From the NCBI RefSeq assembly GCF_012489685.1, contig NC_080045.1:47389096-47453095 (forward strand): a stretch of 64,000 nt of DNA, written 5' to 3'. Shown here piece after piece: positions 46,292 to 59,400 of this stretch. The notes beneath the pieces are model-generated. The model was not told the origin of the DNA, searched no databases, and saw only the letters and a list, made by a program, of their open reading frames with translations. Origin of the DNA: Lotus japonicus (Eukaryota > Streptophyta > Magnoliopsida > Fabales > Fabaceae). Numbering within the stretch: the first letter of the stretch is position 1; each line of letters starts with the position of its first letter. The position numbers and the translations under genes are program-made.

Positions 46292-47151
46292 TGTTGGTTT
46301 AATACATATGGGTCTAGGGTAGTAGTGTGAGTCGGCTGGTGAAAATCAACGTAACGATTCCCTAATCAAGTGATTACTCAAGGGAGGGACTTTGTTCCTC
46401 AATGTAGGTTTCTAAGTCACTTCAGAAAGCTCTTAGTGATTTCTATTTAGAGGTTGAAGACAAAGTAGGTCTAATTAACTAAGGGGGACGACTAAAAATC
46501 AATAAACGAAGACTTAAAGACTAAAAATAAGGTTGGAAATTAAGGCTGAAAAGCGATAAAGAAAGTTGAAATAAAGTAAAGTGCTGAAAGATTAAAGGCA
46601 GTTAGGCATGAAAGTAAATGACAAAGGTAAATGCTGAAAATTTGTAAATTGTATAGATTGTTTGAGTTGTGTGTTGTACAAATGTCCCCTATTTATAGGG
46701 AGTAGTTTGGCTAACTACAAAGTTGACAAACACTTAACCACTAACCCACGTTCTACTTCTTGCAAATGCTCATATGTTGTGGGGGTGTTAGTGTTCTATC
46801 TCTCCTAGTCAGTCTGAAAGTTTTTGTTAAGTTGTTCTTCCTTACTTCGGCTAGTTCAATAGTGAGAAATCATCTTCCTTATTATCAAGGAACTGAACCA
46901 TGATTATTTTGCACGTGAAAATATTCTAGAAGTCCCAAAATATCTTCTTCTTTTCTGCCAAAGTATTTGAACTTGTCCACAAACCTTGTCTAGACACACA
47001 TTTACCTTCATTCAGTTGCGAGCCCCTTCAAAACATAGTGTCAACGGCTAATCTAATTCTCTCAACTGTTCTTCTAATGGCTAGTTCCTATACTACACTA
47101 GCTTGTCTTTTTGATTGCCCAAAATAGCAGTTGCGATTTTTATGTGCTAAC
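46292..47151 (-). repeat. 5' LTR of the decayed gypsy element (~860 bp)
   Basis: It starts (plus strand) 'tgttggtttaatacata' beside the primer site and ends near 'tatgtgctaaca', giving TG...CA ends. A minus-strand TATA-like 'cctataaatagggg' lies at about 46687-46700, as expected for an LTR promoter. No matching second LTR was found to the left. The outer border is approximate. Confidence 0.5.
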
Positions 47152-48776
47152 AGCGGGTTCGAACTTGTGTTCTCATTCTTACAAATGTGGGTTTGAACTT
47201 ATGTTCTTATTCTTAAAAAGTGTCTAGCTTACTTTTCACTAGACCAAATATTTATTGGTATATGAACTTCTTTATTCATATGTATATTCAATGTGAGACA
47301 TTAACATCATTAATTAACAAAATAAACCACATAAAAACACTAATTTATGCTTGAAGAAGTCAACAACGAGTGAGAAAGTTCATAAATTATTCTTAAAAAA
47401 TTGTGAAGAATTTAATTTTGATTAAATATTAATGAAAAGAGCTCAACTTCTCAATGTTGCCATATATTTTTTAAAAAAAAATTACCAAGGTATACAATCG
47501 AATGATAGTGTATAAAAAATTGGTTATAATCTCATTCTTGACGTCAAATGCTAATTAACTTCGTCGCTTGTCATTCATTAAGAAAGAGTGTCACCCTCAA
47601 TCAGTCAATCTACCTAAGCACGCTTACCTCTCAAATTTAGGCCAATTAAAAGCTCAAACCTTTCTTACGTTGACAGTTTCAGCATAGTTAACAAATCTTA
47701 ATACTAATTCATGGTGACCAGTGAGGAACACTAAATCATGAGGCCTATGTCTTTGAAATAAAGCGATTAAAGACAAGACATTCCATCTACGGCTTTGCTT
47801 AGACCCTATCCTTGACTATTCTTGCTTAACCCCTTGATAAATGCCTAACACCCTCTTAGTAGAATTTATGAAATCATAAGTTGACATAATTATAATTCAT
47901 AAGATATAGATGATTAATTGCAATTTTAGACTCTATTTTTACTCTACATCTTGCATTGCACTTTAGCATGTTTTACTATGGTAAAGCCGCAAAAGATTCA
48001 ATCATCATATGATGCACCCGTGGTAAGACTGAGAGTTCATGCAGACTCGTTTTCGGTTGGTAAACTCGATTCATCGAGTTGAGTCTTAAACTCATAAAAG
48101 TGTAACAAAAATGAAAAAATATTTAATAAAATCGGTCATAGTATACAAAGATAAGATACTAGGATAATCAAAGAGGCATTATTAAAATAAATTCAACATC
48201 CAACTTCATAATAAGGTAAAGTTAACAAAGTACATAAATAATCAAAGTACCACACATAAGTTCTTAGAAACTAAGAGTAATAAAGACTTAAAAAGAGCGC
48301 AAAATTAAAAACAAGAGTGCATAAGGACTGAGAGTGAGAAGAACAACCACTCAAAAGGGAAGACAAGAACTAGGGACTCGCTCTTTGTTTGGACAACCAG
48401 TGGTCAATGCAAGAAGTGCAAAACCTTCCAATGACGACAGTGGTGGCAGCGGCTCCCCCTCTCAAGTGTGTGAGCTTGACTTAGGGTTAAAGTGAACAAC
48501 GAGAAGTGAGGGTGAGACCCGATTGAGAGTGTGTTTGGAGAAAAAAATGAAGAAAAAACCCAAATCACCCCGTTCCAATTTGGGGATTTAGGTCAGAAAT
48601 TGAAATTCGCAGACTCTTAAGCTCCCCTAGACTCGCGGGGCTACACGAGTTTTCTCAAGTCAAGGAATTTCGGTTCTAAAGGCGAGCTCACTCGATTTGG
48701 GGAGGTAGAATCGTAGAATCGTAGACTCGTACAAGTCTACGAGTTAACTCCCGAGTTTGACAATTATGGATGCAAC
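47152..48776. other. Intergenic repeats, no supported gene
   Basis: A 'gggttcgaacttgtgttctcattcttac' type block is duplicated imperfectly at 47155-47220. From about 48030 to 48770 the ends share inverted 'gactcg...cgagtt' words ('gcagactcg', 'gtagactcgtacaagtctacgagtt'), suggesting a non-autonomous DNA element of about 740 bp. No coding sequence is recognised. Confidence 0.35.
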
Positions 48777-49468
48777 TTATCATGATAAATCATGCTATAG
48801 AAGACTTGTGGGAAAACTTCTTTAATTGACCACTACAAGGTCAGACATTTCATTTGTTATCCAACATCTTAGCTAATTTATGGCTTCCCCCACCATTTAT
48901 CATCACCAAGCAGACATAATAGTCTTAAGATATCTTAAGGGAGCACCAGGTCATGGATTATTTTGTCCAGTCACTAGCATATTTGATATTACAACTTAAA
49001 GCTTTCAGTGGTTCAGACAGGGGACTTGTTCAACAACTAGAAGATCTGTTACCGGGTATCGTGTTTTATTAGGAGACTCACTTGTTTCCTGGAAATCTAA
49101 GAAATAATCAACAATCTCAAGATCTTCCTAAGGTGAGTACAGGGTTTTGCTTCCAAATTGTTTGTGAACTTCAATGGTTGACATATATCCTTCTAGATTT
49201 GAAAATACCATTTATCAGCACTGCTCTTCTCTATTGTGATAGTCAGCCTACAAGACATATAACAGCCAATGTTGTCTTTCACGAGCGCACTAAACACATG
49301 GACATTAATTGTCATGTTGTGAGAGAGAAGCTTCAAGCTAAGCTCTTCCATCTTCTCCCTATCCAGAACAAACTTTTGATATTTTGACAAAGGCTTTTGA
49401 ACCTCCCCTTTTTCTCATTTGGTTCACAGCTGGGAGTTTTAAATATTTACTACTCAGCTTATGAGGGG
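48777..49468 (+). pseudogene. Decayed Ty1/copia RT/RNase H remnant
   Basis: In the plus frames one can read RT C-terminal and RNase H words in order, across many stops and shifts: 'MASPTIYHHQADII', 'LRYLKGAPGHG', '[20 protein letters not shown]', then at 49082-49387 'VCELQWLTYILLDLK' and 'CDSQPTRHITANVVFHER'. These are the hallmarks of copia RNase H and the C-terminal tail. Everything upstream (gag, protease, integrase, most of RT) is missing. The remnant ends just before the LTR at 49469. Confidence 0.85.
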
Positions 49469-49841
49469 TATTAGAAGATAAAGTAAGTAGTTAGTCAGTT
49501 TTTCGGTTATTAGTTTGTGAGTAGTTAATATGTTAGCTGTGCAGTTAGTAACTTAGTATGATTTTTAGTTGTGCAGTCAGTTTGTTACATTTTTACAATA
49601 CCTTTTGGCTGCTAATCCCTTTTGTAGGTAGTTATCATTTTACTCCCATAACATGTTTTCTTTGAAGATCCACTCTTCTTATTACATGGCTCAGCCTCTT
49701 ACTTTGATAGACAAAAGAGGTATATATAAAATTGATTGATTATTAAGCTGTAACAGAAGTAAATAAAATACCCTCTTTGTTAAACTATTCATGTAATTTT
49801 CACCTGGCGATTTAAAATTTTGGTATATTTGATTTATAACA
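49469..49841 (+). repeat. Copia LTR (373 bp) following the RNase H remnant
   Basis: A purine tract 'gaggggt' precedes 'tattagaagataaag', a mutated TGTTAGAAG start. The segment ends 'ttataaca' directly before a primer-site-like sequence. The T/AG-rich body with repeated 'gttagt' words is typical of short copia LTRs. Confidence 0.6.
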
Positions 49842-49853
49842 TGGCATTAGAGC
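49842..49853 (+). other. Degenerate tRNA-iMet primer-binding site next to the copia LTR
   Basis: TGGCATTAGAGC differs from the standard TGGTATCAGAGC at two positions, both C/T transitions. It follows the LTR directly, which is where an internal region should begin, yet RNase H lies on the other side of the same LTR. Confidence 0.6.
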
Positions 49854-50002
49854 CTCGAGCCTCAACGTTGTCCATGCTTCAAATGGGCTCTTACGCGAGA
49901 AGTCGTGTTAGAAGAATAATATGAAAATCATTATTGTGTTTTGGTTCATGGCACTTATTTATTCTACAATGAGAGTCAACACTACAATCACTAAATAAGA
50001 TA

Positions 50003-53000
50003 TTACTGAAGGGACAATTTGGCCAAGGTGAGAGCCAACACTCTTACACCATTTGACATATCTTCAATTTTAGCAAACTCTTCAGGCTTATGGCTGTACC
50101 CTGTAAAATCAAGAACAAGAAATCAATAATATTGATACATACTTTCCTTTATAAAGCTGTCAGGGAAAAAAACTGCTTAACATTACTCAGCTTGATCAGA
50201 TTAAGAGCTCAAAAGCATGTCCACATGCATGTGAATGTATCAGCATTCCACATGAAAAAACTATCCATTGCTTCTTAACTTTTAAGCTCATCTATGTATA
50301 TTATATATGAGATTAGAGCTCTGTTTTCCAATTATTGTTGGTTTTTTATATTAATTAAAAAAAAAGAGCACAAACTGCATTTTGCTCCCCTTCCTTTGGT
50401 TGTTGATTGCACAAATATTTCTAAAAATGGTATCATGTAAGGACATATATAGAACAAAAAGTAAAACGGTAAATACCTTTGTAACATGGAATGAAAATCA
50501 TGCCCATTGGAGACAACCTGCAATTGTATAACTTACATGAGTAGCAGATATCCATTTTACATAAGAGCAAACCTCTATCGTTTCTTGTAAGTATTATTAG
50601 ACTGAGTTGTGTCATTGAAGATCTGTTCAGCTACTGTCAGAAAGTTAAGTGTTGAATTTATGGGTTTAGGTAGAAATAAAGGAAATAATGAGAGAAGGCT
50701 CTAAAAAATATTCTGATTGTATGAAATTAGATTGATATCCGAAGTGTAATTGGAAAAAGAAAACGCTAGAACTTCTAAAAAAATGTGACTAGGCAAATAA
50801 GTCTACTAACATAACAAGACTTCTAATTTATAAAAACCCAAATATTGTAACAAAAATTAAATAAATAAAACAATCTGTGCCTTTCTCTCTGGAGTTACCT
50901 GGCCATAAATAATGAATCATGATAGGCTCTACTAATCATCAACTTGCTGGTCAAGTTTAACACTGTTGTGGCAGTTTCCATCGCATTGATGACTGCTTCA
51001 TCAGAAAGGGCTGGTGGATCCTGATTGACGATGTGAAACTCTGAGAGTTTGACACCTCGGGTTTCAGTTATTTTAATGGCTGATTGGTGGATTTTCTCAA
51101 TCACTTGGTTTCTTCTCTCCTCATCAATGTCTCTAGTGTCTTCAACAACATCAAAAATATTACAATACAAATATTCATATAACCAAGTATAACTGGAGTT
51201 AGCCATAGGTAGAGAGAAAATCAAACCAATTCTCTGTAACTAACTTAAAAAAATAACTTGTGCATGGCAAAACCACTTGTAATTGAACATTTTATAATGC
51301 CAGGTATGACAGAAGTACCAATTTCTATGTGTGATTTGCTAGGGATACTGTTGATTGCTCCGGGATGTAGTTCCAGGATACCTTGTAAAGTTATAGAGGT
51401 TATGTTAATGAAAGCTCTAGATTTATCAAAATAAGGTACTGCGTGTCTGCAAAAATTACTTACCGACAGTGCCAACAGTATCAATAGACCCAGATTCCAA
51501 CACGTGTTTCTCAACAGCTAGGGCTAATTCAGCAGCTGCTAGTCCAGCATCATTTCTGCTCCAGGTGATTAATAGATTATACTTGATGCATTAGAAGTAG
51601 TTCATTAACAAAGAAACGTCAACTTTAAAGGGATAAAAGTAGTGGACTAGCAAATGTAATGGGATCAGGAGATAGTAAGCTACTTGAAGCTACTATTAGT
51701 TCACTCAAAACTATGAGAAGAACTTGAATATCACATCAAAAGGAAGAAAGAACAAAGATCTCAACAGTAGAAAGGAGAATATGTGGGTGTTACAGTTCAA
51801 GTTACTGCAACAAAAGAAAAGGATAAGGGTGCAAGACATAAGGAGTATCCATTCTAAAATAGCAGCCACCTGTTAGGCATAAGGACAGCGCCTGCATGAC
51901 CACCATTGCCTTCAAATTCAACCTTTAGACTTGCTGGAGCTGCAATGGCAGTAACTATGCCTATAGATATACCTGGGTCAAGAAACAAAATACATATGAT
52001 CAATTGAAGTTATGGCTAATACAAAGATTAAGTTTGCCCAGCGATGTGTACCTTCGTCTTCCAGAATTGGCCCTTGTTCTATGTGCAGTTCAACAAAAGC
52101 AGAATATGTTCCTTTCTTCAAAAATACACTAGATAAGTCATCTTTATCTTTCGCATACCCAGCAGATCTTGCAGCATCTAAGAAGGATGTGTTTTGACTA
52201 TCAGTTGCTGTTTTTAGAGCATTTGCAAGATTCTCACTCCCAGCCAATAAGCGGCTGCACATAAGTAACAAATGATGAAACTTAAAGTAGAATATGGGGT
52301 GTAACTCAGTCAATGAGACATTGTAAAATGAAATTAGTTGTGAGAATAAAGGTGAATTGTTGATTTATGGACAACAAAAGCCACATGTAGGAATCCTATT
52401 CTGAGAAATGTTGTTTCTGACCTTCCCAAGCAACTTATTCCAAACCGTGTCGGTTCTTCTGATGTGAACAATATGACTTCCAATGGTCTTCTAGGTTTAA
52501 AGCCAGACCTGTGAAGGTTTCAGCGAATATCACAAAAGTGGATAATGATCGAATATTGTAAATCACATCTTTGAAACTTGGATCTTCCTCAAAGTAATTA
52601 CAGGGAATTAGTTACGTATGAAACTTCTCTTTTCCATATAGTTGTCATAGTAAATACACACCTTATTGTGTTTTTCATTAAATTGTTTAGTCCTATAATA
52701 TATTGGTTTTTTTATAAGCTATAATATATTGGTTAAACATTAATACATTGATTTTTTTTCAAGCCTAACATCAATTCATCAAACTTCAGAAATTTCGATA
52801 ATAGGGATGTATAGATTTATCAAAAAAATTATCAAAAATAAGTCATCTTTCTCTTAGTTCAAGGTGTTGAAACTTCCAGGCTTGCTCACTAATTATCAGA
52901 AGATAGCTATAAAAAATTTAGTATTCTGAACATTCAGTTAAATCCTACATCAGCAATAATAAGAAAGTAAGAAACCTTTTCAGGACACTGATGGCTTCAA

Positions 53001-54488
53001 TAGCTCCTAAAACACCAACAACTCCATCATATTTTCCAGAGTAAGGTATAGCATCAATGTGCGAACCTGTTGCAACAGCAGCAAGCTCGGGTTCCTGGCC
53101 CTCCCTAGATAAAGCAAGCAAAGATAAAGCCATGAACGTAGTTGGTAAATTAGAGACACACTTTAACTATGATAGAAGATTGTGATGTTAATATGATCTT
53201 GAAAACATAGTTAATGACAAATTAATAAAAATTTAGATATCTGAGAAATATAATTATAAATGTAAATATTGAATTAGAAGCTTTAGGAACAGAGTTTCAT
53301 CCAGCGAGCTTTTCAAAACAAGCACTTAAGGATCAGACACTCACCATCGACCAAATATGTTACCAACAGCATCCTCTCTCACAGATAGACCAGCAACTCC
53401 CATGAGGTCTTTTACATAGCTACACATGGAAGACAAGATTAAAGTCTATAAAGGTGGGCATCTATCATTCTAAACAGAAATATGTCAAGCACATTTGTGT
53501 AGCAGAATGAATAGTTTATTTAGAGGTAGTGCTATACATACAAAAGTTAGATAAATAAAACTTATACCTCCTTTCTGCACCATTAAAATCACCTTTGCAT
53601 CTATGCAGCGTTATATCAACACTGTTCTTTTGCATAGAACCTTAACTAATTTTATAGCTCTACACACAATTCATCTCTTTAGTCTTTTAAGTCTCTTCAA
53701 GAGCTATCTGCATAGCATTTACCAATTGATTTGTTCTCAAGTGCACCCATTATAATATTTTCCTATACAAATAAAAGGGGCAGGCCACTCTTATTTTACT
53801 CATATTATATATAGGTTATTATTTTCACCCAAAGTCAACTTTTTCTTTATTTTTGTCATTAACCAAGCTGTCCCTATGGCCGGTAACTATGAGACTAATT
53901 CATCATCCCACTATGAGCGTATTAAGCGGTAGGAGGCTGACCAAATAGTTATTTCCATTTACAAGAGTTGGGAATGGTCCCTCAACCATTTGCTTAAGGG
54001 ATAAAGTGTTGAACCGCTCTAACAGGTTAAAGTCAACTTTTTTGATAAAGAAAGGTTTGCTACAAGGGGAAAATTAAATTGAAACTTTATTTATACAACA
54101 TACCTACGAGCTAAAACATCCTTCTCAGTATACAAGACTCTGGTTACTGATGGGGCAGGTGCGTCAGAAAATGCTGAGAGCTCATCAATCTAAGACCAAG
54201 GTACAGCACAAAACGTCAATAAGCAATCATCATCACAACCCAGAAACAAAAAACTATGCAACACCACAATCACAGGCTTTCTGGGATGGTTGAGTATACC
54301 TGGTTCTGCAGACCCTGAGCATCAACGGAGAGGGAAGTGGGTATGAAAGTGTGAGGAGGTCCATGAATTTTGTAACCAGAGAATTGCTCCATGGTTGCGG
54401 TGATTGAAGGGTGTTGTTGATGAGATGAAATTGCAGAGAAGGTGGTGCACAACAAGAGGAGGAGGAGCACGAAGATAGAGTGAACCAT
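50003..54488 (-). CDS. UAH: Ureidoglycolate amidohydrolase, 12 exons
   Basis: Exons (minus strand): 54488-54300, 54189-54104, 53419-53345, 53104-52976, 52508-52422, 52254-52052, 51972-51870, 51555-51464, 51381-51319, 51139-50899, 50517-50477 and 50100-50003. They sum to 1407 bases, 468 aa, close to the 476 aa I recall for Arabidopsis UAH. The enzyme hydrolyses S-ureidoglycolate to glyoxylate, CO2 and ammonia, the last step of ureide/purine breakdown, in the ER. Residues 1-21 form a hydrophobic signal sequence (MVHSIFVLLLLLLC). It is an M20-type Mn-dependent amidohydrolase. Likely metal ligands by family analogy are H132 and D143 ('GSHIDAIPYSGKYDG'), E178 ('SEEPTRFG'), H246 ('ELHIEQGP') and H416 ('AYHDSLF'). 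The dimer-domain 'GNGGHAGAV' is at 278-286. Motifs favour UAH over allantoate amidohydrolase. It looks intact. Confidence 0.93.
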
Positions 54489-56447
54489 TTTTGCAGGTAC
54501 GGTTGGTGTGATTCTTCAGCCATTCGCAACTCATCACTAGCTAGTCAAATAGGATGTGACCAAGGCCCTTCACGTGCAAAAATAACCAAATTTATAATTT
54601 TAAATGGGATTTTGTCAAGAAAAATTCATTTCATTTCCAATTTTATTTTTTAAAATGGTTTCAAAAAAAATGATTTCTTTAAAAACAAATAAATTATCCT
54701 TATCTTGTTAATAATAGGGTAAGTTCAAAAAAAAATATGGTTAATGTTCAAATTAATCCTGATTTTATAAGCGAACTAAACGTCATATTTTTCTCAGAAG
54801 AACTAAAATCAAACTCGCTAACAAACTTAGAGACTAATTTGACCATTAACCCTTAATAATATTATCAGTGGATTTTTTTTACACACCTTTTAAATGGTAT
54901 TTTCCACTCAACATTTTTTTCCTAAAATTCGTGTTAATGACTTTGAACTTCTTCTGATAACTAAATTTATGTGTTCCGAAAGGTCAATTTTCGGAAATTT
55001 ATAATGTTTTGCACTTTTGGAATTTAAACTTTCATAACACAAAAATTTAGCTTTTAGAAATTCAAGTTCCGAAAATGCAAAAGAAATTAAATTTGTGTTC
55101 TGAAAGTTCAAATTTTCATGTATCCCTAATTCTTCCACCATCACTACCACCACCCCCACCCCTCGACAACCTACACTATCGTCATTGCCCTATACCATTT
55201 GTCACTGCCACGACCACCTTCCACATGGCTACCACCACCACCACTTTGCAACCTCCATCAACGTGTCACTGTCACATTGTATTGTCGCATGATACCCATC
55301 ATCGCCACCTAGTAGCTTCAACCATTGTCACCATTGCCTCGCAATCTTACCTTTGTTGTCATGTCAAGTTTCCTTCCTCGCCTCCTTGTGTGACACCCTC
55401 CAATTCCATCATTGTCTGGCGCCATTTGCCATCAATGTTGGTACCTTCCACCATTGTCATTATCACTCTCCACCACCACTATCACCATCATTGCTACACC
55501 CCTTCACCCTCTACTACTACCTAACACTCTTAATCAATCATAGTTGTCATCTTGCAACCTTCATCACCACCATTACTTGCTCCCTCCACTACATTTGTCA
55601 TCTAGTATCCTACACTACTTTTACTTAACATCCTCCACCACTGACACTCTCAATCGCCAACATTGTTGCATGACATCATCCACCCCTCATTTCCACTAGC
55701 ACTACCTGACACCGACTATTGTCGCTCTCGCCATCACGTGATGCTCATTCTTCTTCACTTCTCTCGACACCCTCAATTGCCTCATGACATCCATCACCCC
55801 TCATTTCCATTACCATTACATGACACCGACCATTATTGCTCTTGCCACCCCTTGACACCCACTCCCCTCCGCTTCTTGTGAGCCCTCCATTGCCACCACT
55901 TCTTGAAACCTTTCACCGCCCAGCAACCTACATTGTCGTTGCCACCGTACACCATCCATGAATGTTGTTGATGCTTAAGACCTTCTACGACGGTTGATGA
56001 AGGGTATCAAGTTGTGAAGTGTGGTGAGTAGGTGGTGGGGGGTGGAGAGTACCGTGCAGAAGTAGCATGATCGGAGGGTGAAAATGATGATGGTGGGTGG
56101 AAAGCGTAGGGCGGTGACGAGGGTTGTCATCAGCGGTGACAATGGTAAATGATGATTGACATTCGTGACACTAATAATGAATTTCCAAGGTTGATAACAA
56201 TTTTTACAAAACTGAAAACAAGAAAAAAATTGAAACTACAATTTTAAAAACTAATTTTAATTTTGAATACTTAAAACTAAAAACCATCCAAACATGGCCT
56301 TAATAAATTCTTTATTTTAAACCGATGAAACCATGTCAAAGTCACACAATCTTCCATTGCACACTTCTCATTCCCTCTGCAAAAGAAACAGATAGTGCCA
56401 AATAACTGACATAGGTGTAGCCAAGTTGTTCCTTCTTCTCCAAATCC
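54489..56447. promoter_or_regulatory. Bidirectional intergenic region between UAH and XRCC4
   Basis: About 1.96 kb separates the two divergent start codons. No TATA box stands out near either gene. The middle (about 55130-55950) is low-complexity 'caccaccatcac'-type sequence, which produces long Pro/His/Thr/Ser-rich frames with no real gene. Its complement-like G-rich partner follows at about 56010-56150 ('ggtggtggggggtgg'), so the region may fold or derive from an inverted-repeat element. AT-rich sequence flanks both sides. Confidence 0.45.
55130..55950. repeat. CAC/CAT-rich low-complexity region
   Basis: Dense 'caccac', 'ccatca' and 'cattgtc' words recur in no fixed period. Near 55660-55860 a larger block with 'catgacatc', 'catcaccc' and 'ctcatttcca' is roughly duplicated (around 55670-55735 and 55782-55850). 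Open frames here are artefacts of composition. Confidence 0.7.
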
Positions 56448-59400
56448 ATGGAGGAGACAAAGAGGCACACATGCCTGAAGCTCCAGATTCCAAATGCCAA
56501 CGAAACCATATTCGTGAAGGGCACTTGGTTTGACACCCACTTCGACCTCGCCATCACCGACGGCGTCGCCGCCTGGCACTGCCACGGTAATACTCTCTAT
56601 CCCTGCCTACCCTTTTGACTCCTTTCTCGTTTTCCACTACCCTTTTCCGATTTCATGCCAAAACAATCATCAAGTTTTGATCTTTGTTTCTGTAAGCTTC
56701 GGAGGATGAAGTCAAGCAGCGTGCTGCTCAGTGGGACCAACCAGTTTCTGAGTACGTGGAAATGTCTGAACGCTACTTGGGGTTTCAGCAACCTGGTTCT
56801 GTGTATGCATTTGCTGATGCTGGTGATGGCCATAAGAGGGTAACTCTATAGCTAACTGTTGTTATTCATGGTTTTTTTTATGGTGTGAAGATATTTGGTT
56901 GACTATGGTACTTTTTTGTGTTAGAAGTCCCACATTGGTTAGAGATAGAGCATAGATAACATTTATAAGGGTAGTGCAAACCTCAACTCTTGAGCTAGCT
57001 TTTGTGGTTGAGTATAGGCCTCCCAATTTCTAATATGTAGTTTGTTTGATTGATAGTTGTCGTGGACCTTTGAGAAGGAAGGAATGACGCTGCAATGGAG
57101 ATGGAAATGTTTGCAGTCTTCTGATTGTAAGAAAACTACTGCAGAAATATTGGACTTTCTAATGGATGCAAACATAACACTTAGTGTAAGATTACATTCT
57201 GCTTAACTTTTGAGACTCTCTTTGTATGCATTTTGAGTAAGCCTTCAATTTTCGTGCTTAATGCCAATTGATTTAGTTCTTAACATAGAAAAGTATGTTT
57301 GGTTTCATGATTTGTGCAAAATACATTTACTCAGAACCGAACATGCTAATGTTTATACTTAATGTGAGAAGTCGGGCACATTAGTATCTGATATGTGATT
57401 TTTTTATTCTTGGTAGATAACATACCCAACTTTGTCATACATCAGGCCAAATGTGTGATTTCTTTATGTTAGGGACTAATTTGAGGGTGTGGTAAACACA
57501 AAGGATGAAAGTAAGGTTTACTCCTTGTGTTTTCTATACTAATATTTTCAAGCTTGATATTTGTCTGTTTTTCTCGTTCTTGGTTTGTTTATTATGGGCA
57601 TTATGATGGGGATGCCATGCTTGGGATGATGAAGGGTAACCACAAATAGGACTCATTTTTCCAATGGGGATGCCATGCTTGGGACGATGAATGGTAACAA
57701 CAAATAGGACTCATTTTTCCAATGGGAAATGATAAAAGCCTGCATATAATGTTTTCACTCCATTGCCATTGCCATTGCATTCATTCATTCATTAAATTAT
57801 TAACCTCTATTCTGTGGAGAAGTCAATATTTAGAGAAAGACTGATAAGTGGTAAGCATGCTTGTTGCTCAGGTTTAAGAAATATTAATTCTTCTTGAATC
57901 TTATATTCATTATTTCTTTTGAGGGTCTTTATCTATGACAATCTTGACGAGCTTCTAGAAATGTTTGCACTAAGAGCAGTGTTGTTAATGTCGGAAAGCC
58001 AAAAACAGACCATATTTGATAAACACTGATGGCGGACTGTGAATTATGGCAGAATATTGGCCATCGCGGCTTGCTGGAACTCCTCCATGGCCGATACTTG
58101 ACAACACTAACTAAGTGCAAGTTATTCATTACATTTTCTGCAAGTGTGTATAACTTTTGCTAGCTCTATGGAAAGTTTCAGTTACAAGTGGCCTAAACAT
58201 AAGCTAATGCTAATTAAGCTTGTTAAAGGAATACTGTAGTGTTCGGCCTCTTACATTACATTGACTTTAAATTTGAAGTTAGTATCCCCCCTGAAAGTTG
58301 ACATTTTCACTGATTTTTATATATAATCATGTGAGTAGCTCATGAGCAGCTGGGCCCATTTGTTCTCCATTTTGTATATCATGTGGCTTATCTCGTTATA
58401 TCTTGGAAATGACACTCAAATAAGTTGGCTATGATGGGTTTATGTCAAAAGATAAAAGTAATTCTTATAACGCATCACCTTTTTCATGTTCAGCAAATTG
58501 CAAAATCTGAAAAATTCAAACTTCTTCCCTCACATTGAATGTATTTTTATGATAATAGAAAACTTTTACCTGTTAAATTTTCATTTCACCACAAACTGAA
58601 GTTTTTAAACGTATGAGATTTAATTTATGCTTGAATCAATATGTCAATTCTAATTGCACCTTCTTTTCTCATGTACGAGAGGGCAAGAATCTTTCTTAAT
58701 TCTTACCATATTGAATCCTTGTCTTTTCTTTAGATCTGAACATCCTAACAGGCATGTTTGTTAATGTCCATGTACAGGAAGAAGTTGTCAGAAAAAATGA
58801 ATTGTTTGAGAAGATGAAAGAGGAATCTGAGAAGTGCTTAGCCCAAAGTGAGAAGATTGCCAAAGAGAAGGTCGAATTTGAATCTGAAATCTATGTGAAG
58901 GTAACTTCTTAACTCTTGCTTTGCGATTGTTCTATTGTCATCCCGGTTGGTTCATTGGATGTCTTGGCCTTCATGGTTTCCTAACGTTCTTTGTCACTTA
59001 AGAAGACAGGTTGGTCTTGGAAAACTGCTGAACCAATTAAGGCCCCGTTTGGGAAAACAACTTAATTAAGCGCTTATGATTATAAGCAACCGTAAGCGCT
59101 TATGACATAAGTTCTTATTCATAAGCTATTTTAAAATGTATTGAAATAAATTGAAAATAAGCTATATATAAGCCTAAGCTCTTTTTCATAAGCTATCCTG
59201 AGTAGCTTATGAAAATAAGCTCAAAACAGCTTATGGCCCATAACCTGTTTGCATAAGCTCTCCCAAACACTGACACAAACGCTTATGTTATCAGATAAGC
59301 TCAAATAAGCTCTCCCAAATGGGGCCTAATTCATTGAACTAATTCATAATTTCCCAATATTGGACCGATTCTTCACTGTACTTTGACTTCCTAATTCACA

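Noticed and set aside
55075..55881. Pro/His/Thr-rich plus frames up to 149 codons
   Set aside because: Direct consequence of CAC/CAT-rich low-complexity DNA; frames overlap each other and have no domain.
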